From positions 1 to 27,518 of the IMG/VR virus record IMGVR_UViG_3300033571_021692: DNA of 27,518 nt; one strand, given 5' to 3'. Below are positions 16,201 to 25,100 of this stretch, piece by piece; the first letter of the stretch is position 1, and each line of letters starts with the position of its first letter. A program made the position numbers and the translations under genes. Below the pieces are notes generated by a model that was given only the letters and a program-made list of their open reading frames with translations, was not told the DNA's origin and ran no database searches. This stretch comes from a virus.

Positions 16201-16385
16201 ACTCAATCTTTGTCCCAGGTGGGGCTGAATCAGTTACTGCCCTTCCCGTGCTTGAACGCATCCTGGCATCGCTGGAGCGTATGGAACGGGCTCCCGTAAA
16301 AGTTCAGGTTTCAAATGGGACAAACGCTAGCAACGACAGCGCCTTCCAACTGCATCGAGCGCCAGGCCTAGGAGAGAAGAAGTGA
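13281..16385 (+). CDS. Tape measure protein
   Basis: Sets tail length and is ejected with DNA. The 1034-residue protein opens with the family's typical phrases: EIEVAGDVRQLNKDFQQVDR, SVALASMAGAGAGLAGMM, YEVMLSAMMGSTKAAHAELQ and AASTPFELPGVVEASIRMRGLG. A hydrophobic segment lies at ~270-300. An Ala-rich helical stretch with a loose 14-residue period lies at ~327-400, then a membrane-like segment (ALASAAALGPLVVVILAVAGAVGYLI). Long charged coiled coils fill ~470-1000. The start shares a base with the tail tube stop and lacks a good ribosome site, so it is probably translated by coupling. No tail assembly chaperone gene precedes it. Confidence 0.95.
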   Translation: MARNRLEIEVAGDVRQLNKDFQQVDRVVDSTMGNIRTKAGQVSVALASMAGAGAGLAGMMVAKAGEMQKYEVMLSAMMGSTKAAHAELQRLTAFAASTPFELPGVVEASIRMRGLGVDVERFLPQAGSLTTVLGTDLPQAAKGYAQALKGVPEGLEMLRNAGITQEKLVAAGAAMNKGQLSTVAADLPKLQAAIEKVVKSSFGDQMAAQSKTFVGAVSNLKDSVGQGFAELGNEMLPMAETGVRALTSLTDSMRNMSPATKGMAADTLLAVTAAAGLASIGMGLVAVIGPLALAMRAYNAVAAQNAAVNLASANTAALSAAAKFTEASAAQAQAVANVEAAVALQAEAIAETEAAAAAELLAVAQGEAAVASQALAVAAGETAAASGALAVAEGGAAAAAGGMGAGALASAAALGPLVVVILAVAGAVGYLISRYSEETKAQAEVIDMQTKAIQKFHEYRGALIAVNTALKDNKSVKEAAADVKAAGYDDVAIHAAIAAKLVEQMEAEKQGDKVSVERIERQLVMLRGVQTELAGTRFEHDRVAAAAKAAAEAQEAAARKALEGFKKNQSAGTFVNPKDELSALDSVMSALKATSKEYEELQLERVKLARNVAEAERKERLAVAQFEFDMLGAKREVDKNAQLKILKDVLDGYQLTTEERRRYTLDAAKLELDIANDVAAKKKKLHEEAVKQAQIEADSRIKAQEAAQKTSELDIKELEDRLKLGQDVIAQLGQEIAERTKLAAEIIKEKAAKEAIDKSPSEAAEIRKTAEVEAQNAIRQGREQVQKMERDHTEKRVKDEAAYAEVAAKFGRAQEDSLQKKFELSGKGEFELKQAMEQRQKAEENGFRQKAALDAMNKDAAESKRIEKQLELDLLLLAERQTNERATLNQKIDETKAKLDALKKSQSPLDLSGGAKGVADAFSSVNDSFKKGAIYSADTPQSKADQAKIDAAKKTLDGLNKAAPKDANPAAPANSIFVPGGAESVTALPVLERILASLERMERAPVKVQVSNGTNASNDSAFQLHRAPGLGEKK

Positions 16386-17167
16386 GCTTGAATTTCAATG
16401 AGGTTAAGGCCTATCAGGCCGATGTAATGCCATCCGGGCTGACTACGACTGGAGTGGGCGGAGCGATCACGGCCTACGAGATCACAAATGGCACGCCTGG
16501 CGAGGTGCTGCCGTCGCTGGCTAGCTCATTGAGCGGCGGCGGCGACAAGCAAATCTGCGCTAAGTGGTTCTTTAAGAATGAATCAGCAAGCGACGACCTG
16601 CCCAGCGCAAAGTTCTTCTGCGAAAACTTGATGGACCCGGGGCCCACTGGAAACCACAACGTCACCATTAGACCAAGCGGCTCTGGGGATGACTCCACTA
16701 GGGTGGCCAAGGTGATCGGATTCGACTCGAGCGGGGCTCAACTTGTCGAATCTGTTCCGCTGAATGGAGATGCTGATGTGTCGACGGTCGCGACGTTCTC
16801 GGAAGTGGTCTGTGTCGAATCCCGGCTCGCGAGTGGGGCTCTGGTGCGAAGCGCCTCAGCTTGGACCATCAAAAAGGACACGACAGTGGTGGCCACTCCT
16901 CCAGCTGGCAGCTATGGAGCCACCTCGGAAGTCGAATTCTGGCTGGAAACGACCCTAAACGGTTCAACGACTATTTCCTTGGCCACTGACACCCCCTCAG
17001 GTTCAACTTTCAGCCGCCCCAAGACCTATGCCAGTGGGCTAGCGGTGGCCACAGGGACTCTGACCCACGGCGACTCGCAGGCTATCTGGGAGAAGTGGGT
17101 CAACCCGGAGCGCCGGGCAACTAGCCCAGACTTCGAGTTGTTGACCTGTCTGCAGGGTGACATCTAG
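16382..17167 (+). CDS. Putative minor tail / tail tip protein
   Basis: A 261-residue beta-rich protein just after the tape measure, the usual place for distal tail proteins. Start is GTG 16382, overlapping the tape measure TGA as GTGA, with GGAG nearby. Residues ~50-80 (GGGDKQICAKWFFKNESAS) and the repeated Thr/Ser/Gly strands suggest a beta-sandwich. No catalytic motif is seen. Stop shares a base with the next GTG. Tail location is well supported by context; exact role is not. Confidence 0.55.
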   Translation: MSLNFNEVKAYQADVMPSGLTTTGVGGAITAYEITNGTPGEVLPSLASSLSGGGDKQICAKWFFKNESASDDLPSAKFFCENLMDPGPTGNHNVTIRPSGSGDDSTRVAKVIGFDSSGAQLVESVPLNGDADVSTVATFSEVVCVESRLASGALVRSASAWTIKKDTTVVATPPAGSYGATSEVEFWLETTLNGSTTISLATDTPSGSTFSRPKTYASGLAVATGTLTHGDSQAIWEKWVNPERRATSPDFELLTCLQGDI

Positions 17168-18837
17168 TGGCAGTCCTCAAGGTCGACCGCCCTCACCGGT
17201 TCGCCGCTCTTGAGCAAAAGAAGTTCAGCCGGCCACACCGCTTCTCGACCTCTCAGTTCCAGTTTCGCAGGGCTCACAGATTTGAAACTACGTGCCAGAA
17301 AAAGTTCAGCCGGCCACACAGATTTGTTGCAATGCCGGTCGAGGTTGATGCGAGCGCCTACGGCTTTACCCAACCGGTTGGGGAGCACGACTTAGCTTGG
17401 AAGTATGGGATTGGATCGCTGCAGGTGGAGCTAAGCTGCCAAGGTAACGACCTGAATGGTATCCCGGCTTCCTTGCAGGTGACTCACGCAGAGTCGGCAG
17501 CAATCCAGTGGAGCTGCCCGATCAACGACCCAACTGGCTACTATCACCCAAAGCGTTCTGGGCCTTGGTTTGGGGTGCTAGACAATAAAGCGTTTGATTC
17601 TTCTGACAATATCGTCAAGACGCTGGAGGCCAAGATTACTTGGGGCGGGTATCCCTATCACTTAACCGGAGTTCCGACGAAGTACGGGCACAGCCGCAAC
17701 GGAAGCCCAAAATTTTCCTCCACCTGGTCAGGCATCGACAGCTCTATCAAGCTTTTTCGCAAAGCCCAAACCTTGGAGACAGTTCGTTCAAAACGCGGCG
17801 CCGTAGTCACCAACAAGCAGGCCTTGGCCTCAATATTTGAGGCTTACGGAATACGCTATGATGTTTCGGGCCTAAAAGAGATTCCAATCAACTGGCAGCA
17901 TCGACAGGACAATATGCCAGGCAACTGGATGCAAACGTTGCTGGACGCCACAATGGCCGCCTGGTGTGTGGAGGGAGACACTCTCCGTTGCTATCAGCCA
18001 GCTGTGTCGGGCCCAATCAAATGGGAATACGGAGCTGATGCCTACATCCCCGAAGACCAGCTGGACGCGAATGTTGACCAGATCTGCAATCACGTTGTCG
18101 TTCGTCGAGCTGCCGAAGCTTCAACAGCTCCTCCACAGGGCGACGGCGACAACGCTATCAAGATGTATGCCTTTGGCAACTCTTACAGTCAGAGCTTCTC
18201 TCCTCCGCTGAATGGCATCCGATGGGAAGTGACGGGAGATGGCGTTGCCTCGGACTTCATCTGCAAGAACAAGGACGGCATCCCGTTTGCAGTGATTGGC
18301 CCTAGGATTGGTGGAAACGTCGCTTATCCTAGTTTCCTGGTAAATGCTGGCGGCGCCGTAGTCAACGGTATCGCCTCCATCAGTTGGACTTGGGGGGCTG
18401 CAAACGCCCTCGTGCCCAATACGGTGACCGGTGCCCCTGGCTCAATCACGTTCTTCGGCAACACTGGCCACAACGTGGCGGACCTGGTGACTGAAGAATA
18501 TGACGAAGTCTATACCGTCGAGGCGATGGACTCCGTGTCTATCGCTGAGTATGGGTTGTGGAAGACTGAGATGAGGCCCAACCCTCTGTTTATGCGGTCT
18601 CAGGACGCCCAGTGGTTTGCCGATGAGTATGTGCGCCGCAAAGCGTGGGACTCCGACCCCCAAAACTTCAAGGTAAACCTCAACCTAGCCCTGCGAGTCG
18701 GTGATCGAGTGCGGATTGTCGATCCGCTCCTTGGGTCCGAAGAGCGCTATGTCAATCAGTTGAACCACAGCATTATCGACGACCCAGCCCAACGATTCAC
18801 CCGATTTCGAACGATACTGTATGGATGGAGGCCGTGA
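17167..18837 (+). CDS. Baseplate hub / tail tip protein with N-terminal RPHRF repeats
   Basis: A 556-residue protein starting at GTG 17167. The first 55 residues carry four copies of an R-(P/A)-H-R-F motif. From residue ~60 it resembles tail hub proteins of the gp27/Tal N-terminal type: strand-rich segments (LQVELSCQGNDL, AIQWSCPINDPTGYY, AKITWGGYPYHLTGVPTKYGHS), then SIFEAYGI, PGNWMQTLLDATMAAWCVEGDTLRCY and DQICNHVVVRRA, all typical of this fold. The C-terminal part (RKAWDSDPQNFKVNLNLALRVGDRVRIVDP) is the closing beta-barrel often found in such hubs. ATG 17332 after the repeats is possible but lacks a ribosome site. It would form the tail tip ring around which the spike and fibres attach. 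Confidence 0.65.
   Translation: MAVLKVDRPHRFAALEQKKFSRPHRFSTSQFQFRRAHRFETTCQKKFSRPHRFVAMPVEVDASAYGFTQPVGEHDLAWKYGIGSLQVELSCQGNDLNGIPASLQVTHAESAAIQWSCPINDPTGYYHPKRSGPWFGVLDNKAFDSSDNIVKTLEAKITWGGYPYHLTGVPTKYGHSRNGSPKFSSTWSGIDSSIKLFRKAQTLETVRSKRGAVVTNKQALASIFEAYGIRYDVSGLKEIPINWQHRQDNMPGNWMQTLLDATMAAWCVEGDTLRCYQPAVSGPIKWEYGADAYIPEDQLDANVDQICNHVVVRRAAEASTAPPQGDGDNAIKMYAFGNSYSQSFSPPLNGIRWEVTGDGVASDFICKNKDGIPFAVIGPRIGGNVAYPSFLVNAGGAVVNGIASISWTWGAANALVPNTVTGAPGSITFFGNTGHNVADLVTEEYDEVYTVEAMDSVSIAEYGLWKTEMRPNPLFMRSQDAQWFADEYVRRKAWDSDPQNFKVNLNLALRVGDRVRIVDPLLGSEERYVNQLNHSIIDDPAQRFTRFRTILYGWRP
17188..17325 (+). repeat. Four coding repeats of the peptide R-P/A-H-R-F
   Basis: RPHRF or RAHRF is encoded at 17188-17202, 17230-17244, 17269-17283 and 17311-17325, residues 8, 22, 35 and 49, spaced 14, 13 and 14 residues. 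Copies 2 and 4 share KKFSRPHRF but use different codons (AAG/AAA, CGC/AGA, TTC/TTT), which favours selection at the protein level over recent DNA duplication. Confidence 0.85.
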
Positions 18838-19067
18838 TGGATTTTGAATCTGAGTATTCCAGGACGACCAAATTTGAGGCTGCCGTGGTCCAGAGCAGCT
18901 ATTTCGGGCAGCAGTATGACGTGCAGTCTGGGAATCGCGGGCACGCACGCACCGAAGCTGGTCGTGTAGCTGGGCCCAAATATCGCGTTGGTGACAACAT
19001 CATCTTGTTCGCCAGCTCCGAACACGATCAGCCGATCATCGTTGGCGGGAGTCCCTACCTGACGTGA
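18837..19067 (+). CDS. Small OB-fold-like baseplate protein
   Basis: A 76-residue protein starting at ATG 18837, which overlaps the hub gene stop; GGAGG is five bases upstream, so it is preferred to ATG 18825. The C-terminal half (YRVGDNIILFASSEHDQPIIVGGSPYLT) has the Gly-Asp turn and the (D)xPIIVGGSP ending common in OB-fold domains of tail spike and hub proteins. It precedes a gene whose N-terminus has a similar segment. A small adaptor at the tail tip is likely; no enzymatic motif. Confidence 0.5.
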   Translation: MDFESEYSRTTKFEAAVVQSSYFGQQYDVQSGNRGHARTEAGRVAGPKYRVGDNIILFASSEHDQPIIVGGSPYLT

Positions 19068-21745
19068 TCCGGAGGAACCTCATTCTAGAAGTCCCTCCAA
19101 AAAAATCGGCCAAAGCGGCACCCGCGGCCTTTATGGCTGCCCATCGTGGAGTGGAATTCGGGGAAGTGGTGGCGGTCAATCCTGATAAGACGGTCGATGT
19201 GCGGGTGGGAACGAGATCCCACCCAATGACTGGCATTCGTCCGAGCAAGCCAGCTAATATGCGGGTGGGTGACCACGTGCACGTTGGGCACCTGCACGGC
19301 TCACCCGATCTGCCATTCATCTTCTCGGTGGGCGGTGGTGGAACAGGTCAATCTGCAGCACCTCGTGATGCAAATCCAATTCGCGCGCGTCTATCAGGGC
19401 TCTGGCCACAATGGGAAGGCAGTCCGGAATTGGGTTTACAGCCTGGAGCGATGGGAAAAGCTTTTGCGCCAAATGGCTTCTCGCAATGGGTGGCCGACCA
19501 GTCCATATTTGCAGACACGTTTTTCCAGCCGCTACTTTGGTCTAGCCCAATTCTCTGGCCTAGCAAGGACAACACGGGCCAGAGAATGGCTCTGCTTTAC
19601 ATATCGGCGACTAGCAATGCCACCGGGGCCCCTTTGCAGCTGTGGCTGGAGGTTTTTGGTCCGGGAGAAACAGATCCATATCTGTCGCTAATCAATCGAA
19701 CCTTGATTGCAGAGTATCCAGCGCTATGGAGCAATGGGACAGCTTTGCAGGTGAATGGCGAGCCTGACTGGGGTGTGGAATTCCTTCCCTCGAAGCTCCA
19801 CTACCTACCCAGCAGCGACCAGCTGGTGGTGCTCGGGCCAGGCTTCGACGTGGACGGCCGTCGTGACGTCTGGGTTTGCAGTTCGGCGGGCGCGATTGTG
19901 CAAAAGTCGATCCTGTCCGATAGCCTCAATACCAATCTGACGGTGGCGCCCTATGCACTGGTTGCCGGTTCCTGGCACTTTACTCGCGAGGTAAGTCAGG
20001 CTACAAGTGCTGTTACTGACACCGAGCTGACTCCAGATGGCCGCAAAATCCGAGGCTACAAACTCAGCAGCGACGGCAAGCGTTATTCCAAAACCTGGGA
20101 ACTCGACCCGCTAGACGTATTGCCTGGCGGAGCTGGGCTCAAAATCCTCAAGCCAGTAACCTCGGCAGCATCTGGACGCAATGACAGGCGCTGGCCGTAT
20201 TCGACAGTGTCTAACGCCGTTGCAATCTCCGTATCTGGGGGAGTTGGAGCAGCTGGCTCACTGGTGCGCAATGGTTTCGTGGCGGGGAGCAATAACGGGC
20301 CAGATGATATCATACCGATTGACTATATGGCCTGGGCAAACACTCGCTTATTTACGCAGTGTTCAATGGTCTTCTCGCTTCGCAATGCTGAGACTGGCGC
20401 GGAACTATATCGCGACGTTCAGACGGTCGATGGTTACAACAATTGGGCCATAGAGTCCGGAACTTTTGGTTACGAGAATATGTATGGGCCGGGGCCCAGA
20501 TACGACCCAGACCTGTTCATTGGATTCCTGTCTAGTCAGGGCAATCCAACCGATCTTGGCTGGGAGGCAGACGGCCCAGATTATCACCTGCACGGAGACC
20601 TACCCCTTTCCTTTCCCCTGCGCCAGCATAATTCTGCCGTAGGGAACAGTGCTGTATTCCAGGGTTCCGGAGGCAGTGGTGGCCTCTATCGTATAGGTGG
20701 CGGCGAGGGAATAGACTTTTCTCCAAACTCCGACCAGATGGCGTTGCTGAACAACATTATCGGATCGGGAGCAGGCACATCACAGGCTGAGAACAGTCAC
20801 AGCGGTTGCTTCGACAAACAGGCTAGCTACTATACAGACTACGCAATGCCGGAGCTTTACAAGCGAGGCGGGCCAGACGCTGGGGGTTGGGTCGATGGCT
20901 ATAACGTGATCGAGTATCCGGAGACAGTCATTCCAGACGTCGGGACCTTTGCGCCAGGTAGCAAGCTCTTCTTCAACATAAACTACGTGGCCAAGGTCGA
21001 TCAGCACTTCCGAACATATTTACGAAAAATCGTTTGGGATGGCAAGAAATATGTGGATGGGCCAAAGCTCCAGGTTTCTCAGGATTGGGTCTTGGGCGAT
21101 GTGCTAATTCCGCAGGGCGGCCTGGCTTTCTCTGCGAGCACTCGCACGCTATCGCTTGGACGGCCAGCTCTGGAGCAACGCTGGGCAATGGCGGCCGTGG
21201 TCAGCGACGCCACGCACAAAATTCGTGAGCTGCTATTCCGGCTTGCGGACACCCGCACGGAGCTAGCACAGGAATCTAGGCCTGTTCTCCAGGTTTGGGA
21301 CTCCGTGACCTTGGATTTTATCGTCGAGGTTCAGCTTTGCCTGACGGATGTGGCTACAGCCACCGACGGAGACGAAGAGACATACCCCAATACCGTGGCC
21401 GTTGAGGGGCGGTATCTCTACGACTCCCGCAACTGGGGCACACCACAGATGCGATGCATCCTAGATGACACGGTGCCTGGTGCTTTTGGGCAGGGTGGCG
21501 CTGCGGTCCAAATCCTAATCTACCACAGTGACCGGCGCGACCCCGGGGCCGTGATTGTGCAACGGATGCACACGATTGTATTTGGAGACGCCAACGTCTA
21601 CGGATTCTTGCACTCAATTAGTCAGGCTACGACCTACCCGACGCCCGAGGACTACAATCAACCGCAAAGCTTTGATACTTGGGCCCAGGGCAGTGGCGGC
21701 CGTGCCTTCTACCGCGAGGGCAATGTTTTTTCAGCAAGTTCATAG
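19064..21745 (+). CDS. Large tail tip / spike-like protein with N-terminal OB-fold-like domain
   Basis: An 893-residue protein overlapping the previous stop as GTGA. Residues ~32-90 (GEVVAVNPDKTVDVRVGTRS, MRVGDHVHVGHLHGS, DLPFIFSVGGGG) look like the OB-fold of tail spike and baseplate proteins. The rest is a long Trp/Gly/Asp-rich beta region with repeated strands (MALLYISATSN, QLVVLGPGFD, DVWVCSSAG, GRYLYDSRNWG), which could be a propeller or other solenoid, but I cannot assign it. GGAGG at 19071 lies inside the frame and would fit an ATT or CTC start nearby, so GTG 19064 is chosen by overlap only. A virion tip or receptor-binding role fits its place before the fibre genes. Confidence 0.6.
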   Translation: MIRRNLILEVPPKKSAKAAPAAFMAAHRGVEFGEVVAVNPDKTVDVRVGTRSHPMTGIRPSKPANMRVGDHVHVGHLHGSPDLPFIFSVGGGGTGQSAAPRDANPIRARLSGLWPQWEGSPELGLQPGAMGKAFAPNGFSQWVADQSIFADTFFQPLLWSSPILWPSKDNTGQRMALLYISATSNATGAPLQLWLEVFGPGETDPYLSLINRTLIAEYPALWSNGTALQVNGEPDWGVEFLPSKLHYLPSSDQLVVLGPGFDVDGRRDVWVCSSAGAIVQKSILSDSLNTNLTVAPYALVAGSWHFTREVSQATSAVTDTELTPDGRKIRGYKLSSDGKRYSKTWELDPLDVLPGGAGLKILKPVTSAASGRNDRRWPYSTVSNAVAISVSGGVGAAGSLVRNGFVAGSNNGPDDIIPIDYMAWANTRLFTQCSMVFSLRNAETGAELYRDVQTVDGYNNWAIESGTFGYENMYGPGPRYDPDLFIGFLSSQGNPTDLGWEADGPDYHLHGDLPLSFPLRQHNSAVGNSAVFQGSGGSGGLYRIGGGEGIDFSPNSDQMALLNNIIGSGAGTSQAENSHSGCFDKQASYYTDYAMPELYKRGGPDAGGWVDGYNVIEYPETVIPDVGTFAPGSKLFFNINYVAKVDQHFRTYLRKIVWDGKKYVDGPKLQVSQDWVLGDVLIPQGGLAFSASTRTLSLGRPALEQRWAMAAVVSDATHKIRELLFRLADTRTELAQESRPVLQVWDSVTLDFIVEVQLCLTDVATATDGDEETYPNTVAVEGRYLYDSRNWGTPQMRCILDDTVPGAFGQGGAAVQILIYHSDRRDPGAVIVQRMHTIVFGDANVYGFLHSISQATTYPTPEDYNQPQSFDTWAQGSGGRAFYREGNVFSASS

Positions 21746-21759
21746 AGGAGGTAATAACT

Positions 21760-22116
21760 ATGGCGAAACAAGTAGTTGGCGCAACTCCAACCGTTGATAT
21801 TGCCGTTAAGCGCGGATTTGACGAAGTAATCGAGTTCCGCTTTGCCTACGCCACAGACTACAACTGGACGGGATGCACCGCACAATTTGAGGCCCGCAAA
21901 TACGCAGGACAGCCAGCCGTGCTCTCCCTCACGTGCAACGTGGTGCAGTTCGACTCCAAGACGGCGCAGATGGTTTTCCCTGTGCCAGCTGCTTCCACAG
22001 TGGATGCTGCATTTGGAGCCTATCAGTTCGACTGCCAGCTGACCTTCGTGTCTGGAGCCTTGGAGCCGGTAGTTAGCGGCAGGCTATTTGTAGAGGATAG
22101 GGTGATACGCACGTGA
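21760..22116 (+). CDS. Putative tail fibre anchor / fibre-associated protein
   Basis: A 118-residue beta-rich protein. AGGAGG is seven to eight bases before ATG 21760, so the longer frame from 21679 is not used. The layout, an N-terminal strand pair (VDIAVKRGFDEVIEFRFAYA), a WTGCTAQFEARKYAG segment, then GAYQFDCQLTFVSG and a closing VVSGRLFVEDRVIRT, resembles small Ig-like fibre anchors such as the BppU N-terminal type. It overlaps the fibre gene start as GTGA. Likely a connector between tail tip and fibre; assigned by pattern and neighbour. Confidence 0.55.
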   Translation: MAKQVVGATPTVDIAVKRGFDEVIEFRFAYATDYNWTGCTAQFEARKYAGQPAVLSLTCNVVQFDSKTAQMVFPVPAASTVDAAFGAYQFDCQLTFVSGALEPVVSGRLFVEDRVIRT

Positions 22117-25100
22117 GAGCAGAGGTTGCAGTCATAGACTCAGGACGGACCGTTTCTGTTGTAGACGGCATCATTTCGGTCGTTTCAATTGGGATCCCCG
22201 GTCCTGCTGGACCAGCGGGGCCCGCCGTCACCGATGTTGACTCAATTGACAAAGGATTCCTGACTCCTGAATTTGGAGGGTCCAACACGCTAGGCGGTGC
22301 CACCACTCGGCAGATTCAGTCAATCCGCACGGCGACCGACTACTACTACTCTCTAGCCTGGCACCCAAACGGGCGCTACTTCTACACAGGGACGGAGCCT
22401 CTCGGAGGCGAGACGGGCACGGGAGCTATTTCCTGCTACGCTGTGTCAAAGCGCGGAATGATTTCCAGAAAGTCTTTTGTTGCAGTTGCTGGAATCTTAG
22501 GAATTCAAAGTATTGTCATCACCCGAGATGGCAAATTCCTGTTCGCGTATGATTGGAATAATAGTCAGATTAGGCGCTACTCAATAGCGACCGGTGGAGC
22601 ATTGACGCTTATTGGACTGACCGCGCCCTCACCTACCCCAACCATTCTGCAGGGGTATCAACGTTCGATGGTGCTGGACGACAACTCAAAGACACTCCGC
22701 TTAGCTACTGATACCGGTCTTTACTCCTGGGCAGTAGACAGCGCAGGCGGACTGGCTGCATTGCCAACAATGGCGGGCGCTTTCAGGTCTGTATGCTCAG
22801 ACGTGGACAGCCAGAGAGTTTGGGCACTATCAACCGCTGATACCAAGATTTACAGTTACTTGATAGCAACAGACGGCAGCCTGACAGCCGAATACAACGT
22901 AACCCTGCCACAAACCGGAAGCGGATCCTTGGGCGGTCTTTTTGCTTCACCAAACGGGGCGAACTTAATCGCTTTGATTGGCTCGTCTAGTCGCCCAATT
23001 CAGTATTCAGTATCTGCGGACGGGACTTTGTCTCTAGTTCGAAGGCTGGAAATCTCTGATGGCTATTTTTCCTGGGTATCCTTTTCTAGAAATTCGGATC
23101 TATTTTGGATGTCAGACCCTGGATATGGTTTCTGCATTGCATGCTCTATGCTGGCAGAGGAGCCATTCAGAATTGAAACTTCACTCACTATTGCGGGATA
23201 CTCCCGCACGCTAGCTGTATCGCCAGATGGGCAAACCTTAATTGTCAACGGGGCTACATCTGGAGTGCCACACATCTACGTTTGCCGGATCAATCAGGCC
23301 CGGACCGGCAACCTGGCAAAACTGAGTGAGCGCATAACAGTTGGCCCGGTCATCACCAATGGTGTGCCATCGTCGCTGTCTGACCAGGCTATCGGGGGTA
23401 ACTCCTGGCAGTGCATCACGCACCCCACCCAGCCGTGGCTATACGTCACAGGAGCAACTACGGGGCTCGTCAGTCAATACAGCTACGTAGCTGGAACCGG
23501 TGTCATCACTTCGCTAGGAGCCGCGCTAGTCACTACTAACTGCAAAGGCGGAGCAGTTTCGCCTGATGGCAAATGGCTCTATGTCGCCGACCGTGCGGCA
23601 TCGGGGAATGGCACAATCCGGCAATACTCAATCAATCAATCTACCGGAGTCCTGACGGAGATTGGAACTCCAATTCCTGCAGGCGTTCCATGTCATCAAG
23701 TGACTATTCACCCATCCGGAAAATGGCTCTACTCCTGCGGACAGACTGATAACCTGATTTACCAGTATGCCATAGATCAAGAAACCGGACTTCTGACCGC
23801 GTTACCAACGCCAACTATTGCCGCCACTAACGCCGGACCGTTCACAATGGCTTGCACTCCAGATGGGTCAACGATCTACGTATCCTGCATTGCTACACTG
23901 AATTATGTCTATCAGTATGCCGTAGACCAAACAACTGGGCAACTTTCATCATCTTATATGTATCAATTTGTCCCTATTGCTGGAGCGGCTGGGCAAGAAA
24001 CTGACATTCAAGTCCATCCAAGTGGCAAATGGTTGCTATCTTGCGGCCAAGGCACTGTTCGTTATGTTTCTGTCTGGCGTCTATCTACCGGTGAATCGCT
24101 TTACCGGGCAGGTAACCCGATTCCACATTCTCGCCTGGGTCTAAACAGCTTCCCTGATCAAGTCACATCGATTGCAATTCACCCCAATGGTGTAGATGTT
24201 TATCTTGTTGCAGTTCCTGCGAGTGTGATTCATTGCAAATTTGATTCAGAGGGGAACTTATCAGTAATTGGCAGGATGAATTTTCCTGTGACCGGTTACC
24301 CTGCAAGTTCTGGCGGTGGTAGACTGGCGTTTAACCCTCTGGGAACCGTAGCGTTCAGCGCGAGCCAAAACTTCACTTCAATCGCTAGGTTATCAATCGC
24401 CCAAGGAACCCAATCCAGTGTGCAGGCTTTGACCACGCACAAAACACACACAAGCCAGCAATCTAGCTCTTTTGACACTATCAGCTATGACTGGGAGTTC
24501 GCGGGAATTCGCGGAGCGAGACTGCGAGCAAACACTGACGGCGGTGGAAACTCTTTCGGTCCGGTTTATTTCGAGCTTTCAAACGGTGGCGGGATGATCG
24601 CGAGAAACCAGGTCGCTGACATTCCTGCGGCACCTGCGGCCAACTATGTTGGTTTTGGTTGCGCCCCGACGTCTGGCCAAAGCCTGGCGACCAACTGCAA
24701 CTCTCGTGCTTGCTACTCCGGCGGGATGCCTCACCCGACCATCAACACTTACGGAGCGAGCTTTCGGCCTTGTGGCACCGCAGACCCGACCAACGCCGGA
24801 GCTTCGTTCAACGACATCGGCGTCTGCCCAGCGACGACAGTCAACGGAGCGGTCAAGGACAGCACTTGGTATCTACGCTACAACGGAAGTGTCTACGCGT
24901 ATTTTGCCACGGCAGACAGTATCAGTTCACTCTATAAAAACGCCAACGGTGCACCCGGTTTCTACCTGAACCAACCGCTGAACTGCCTCAACATCTACCC
25001 AGCTCACGCCTCCTCTGCGCTCAATTTTCGCGGCGCCGACAACGTAATCAAGGCTACCTTGGCCAATGCTGGGTTCAACATTCTGGTTGGTTCTTGGTCA

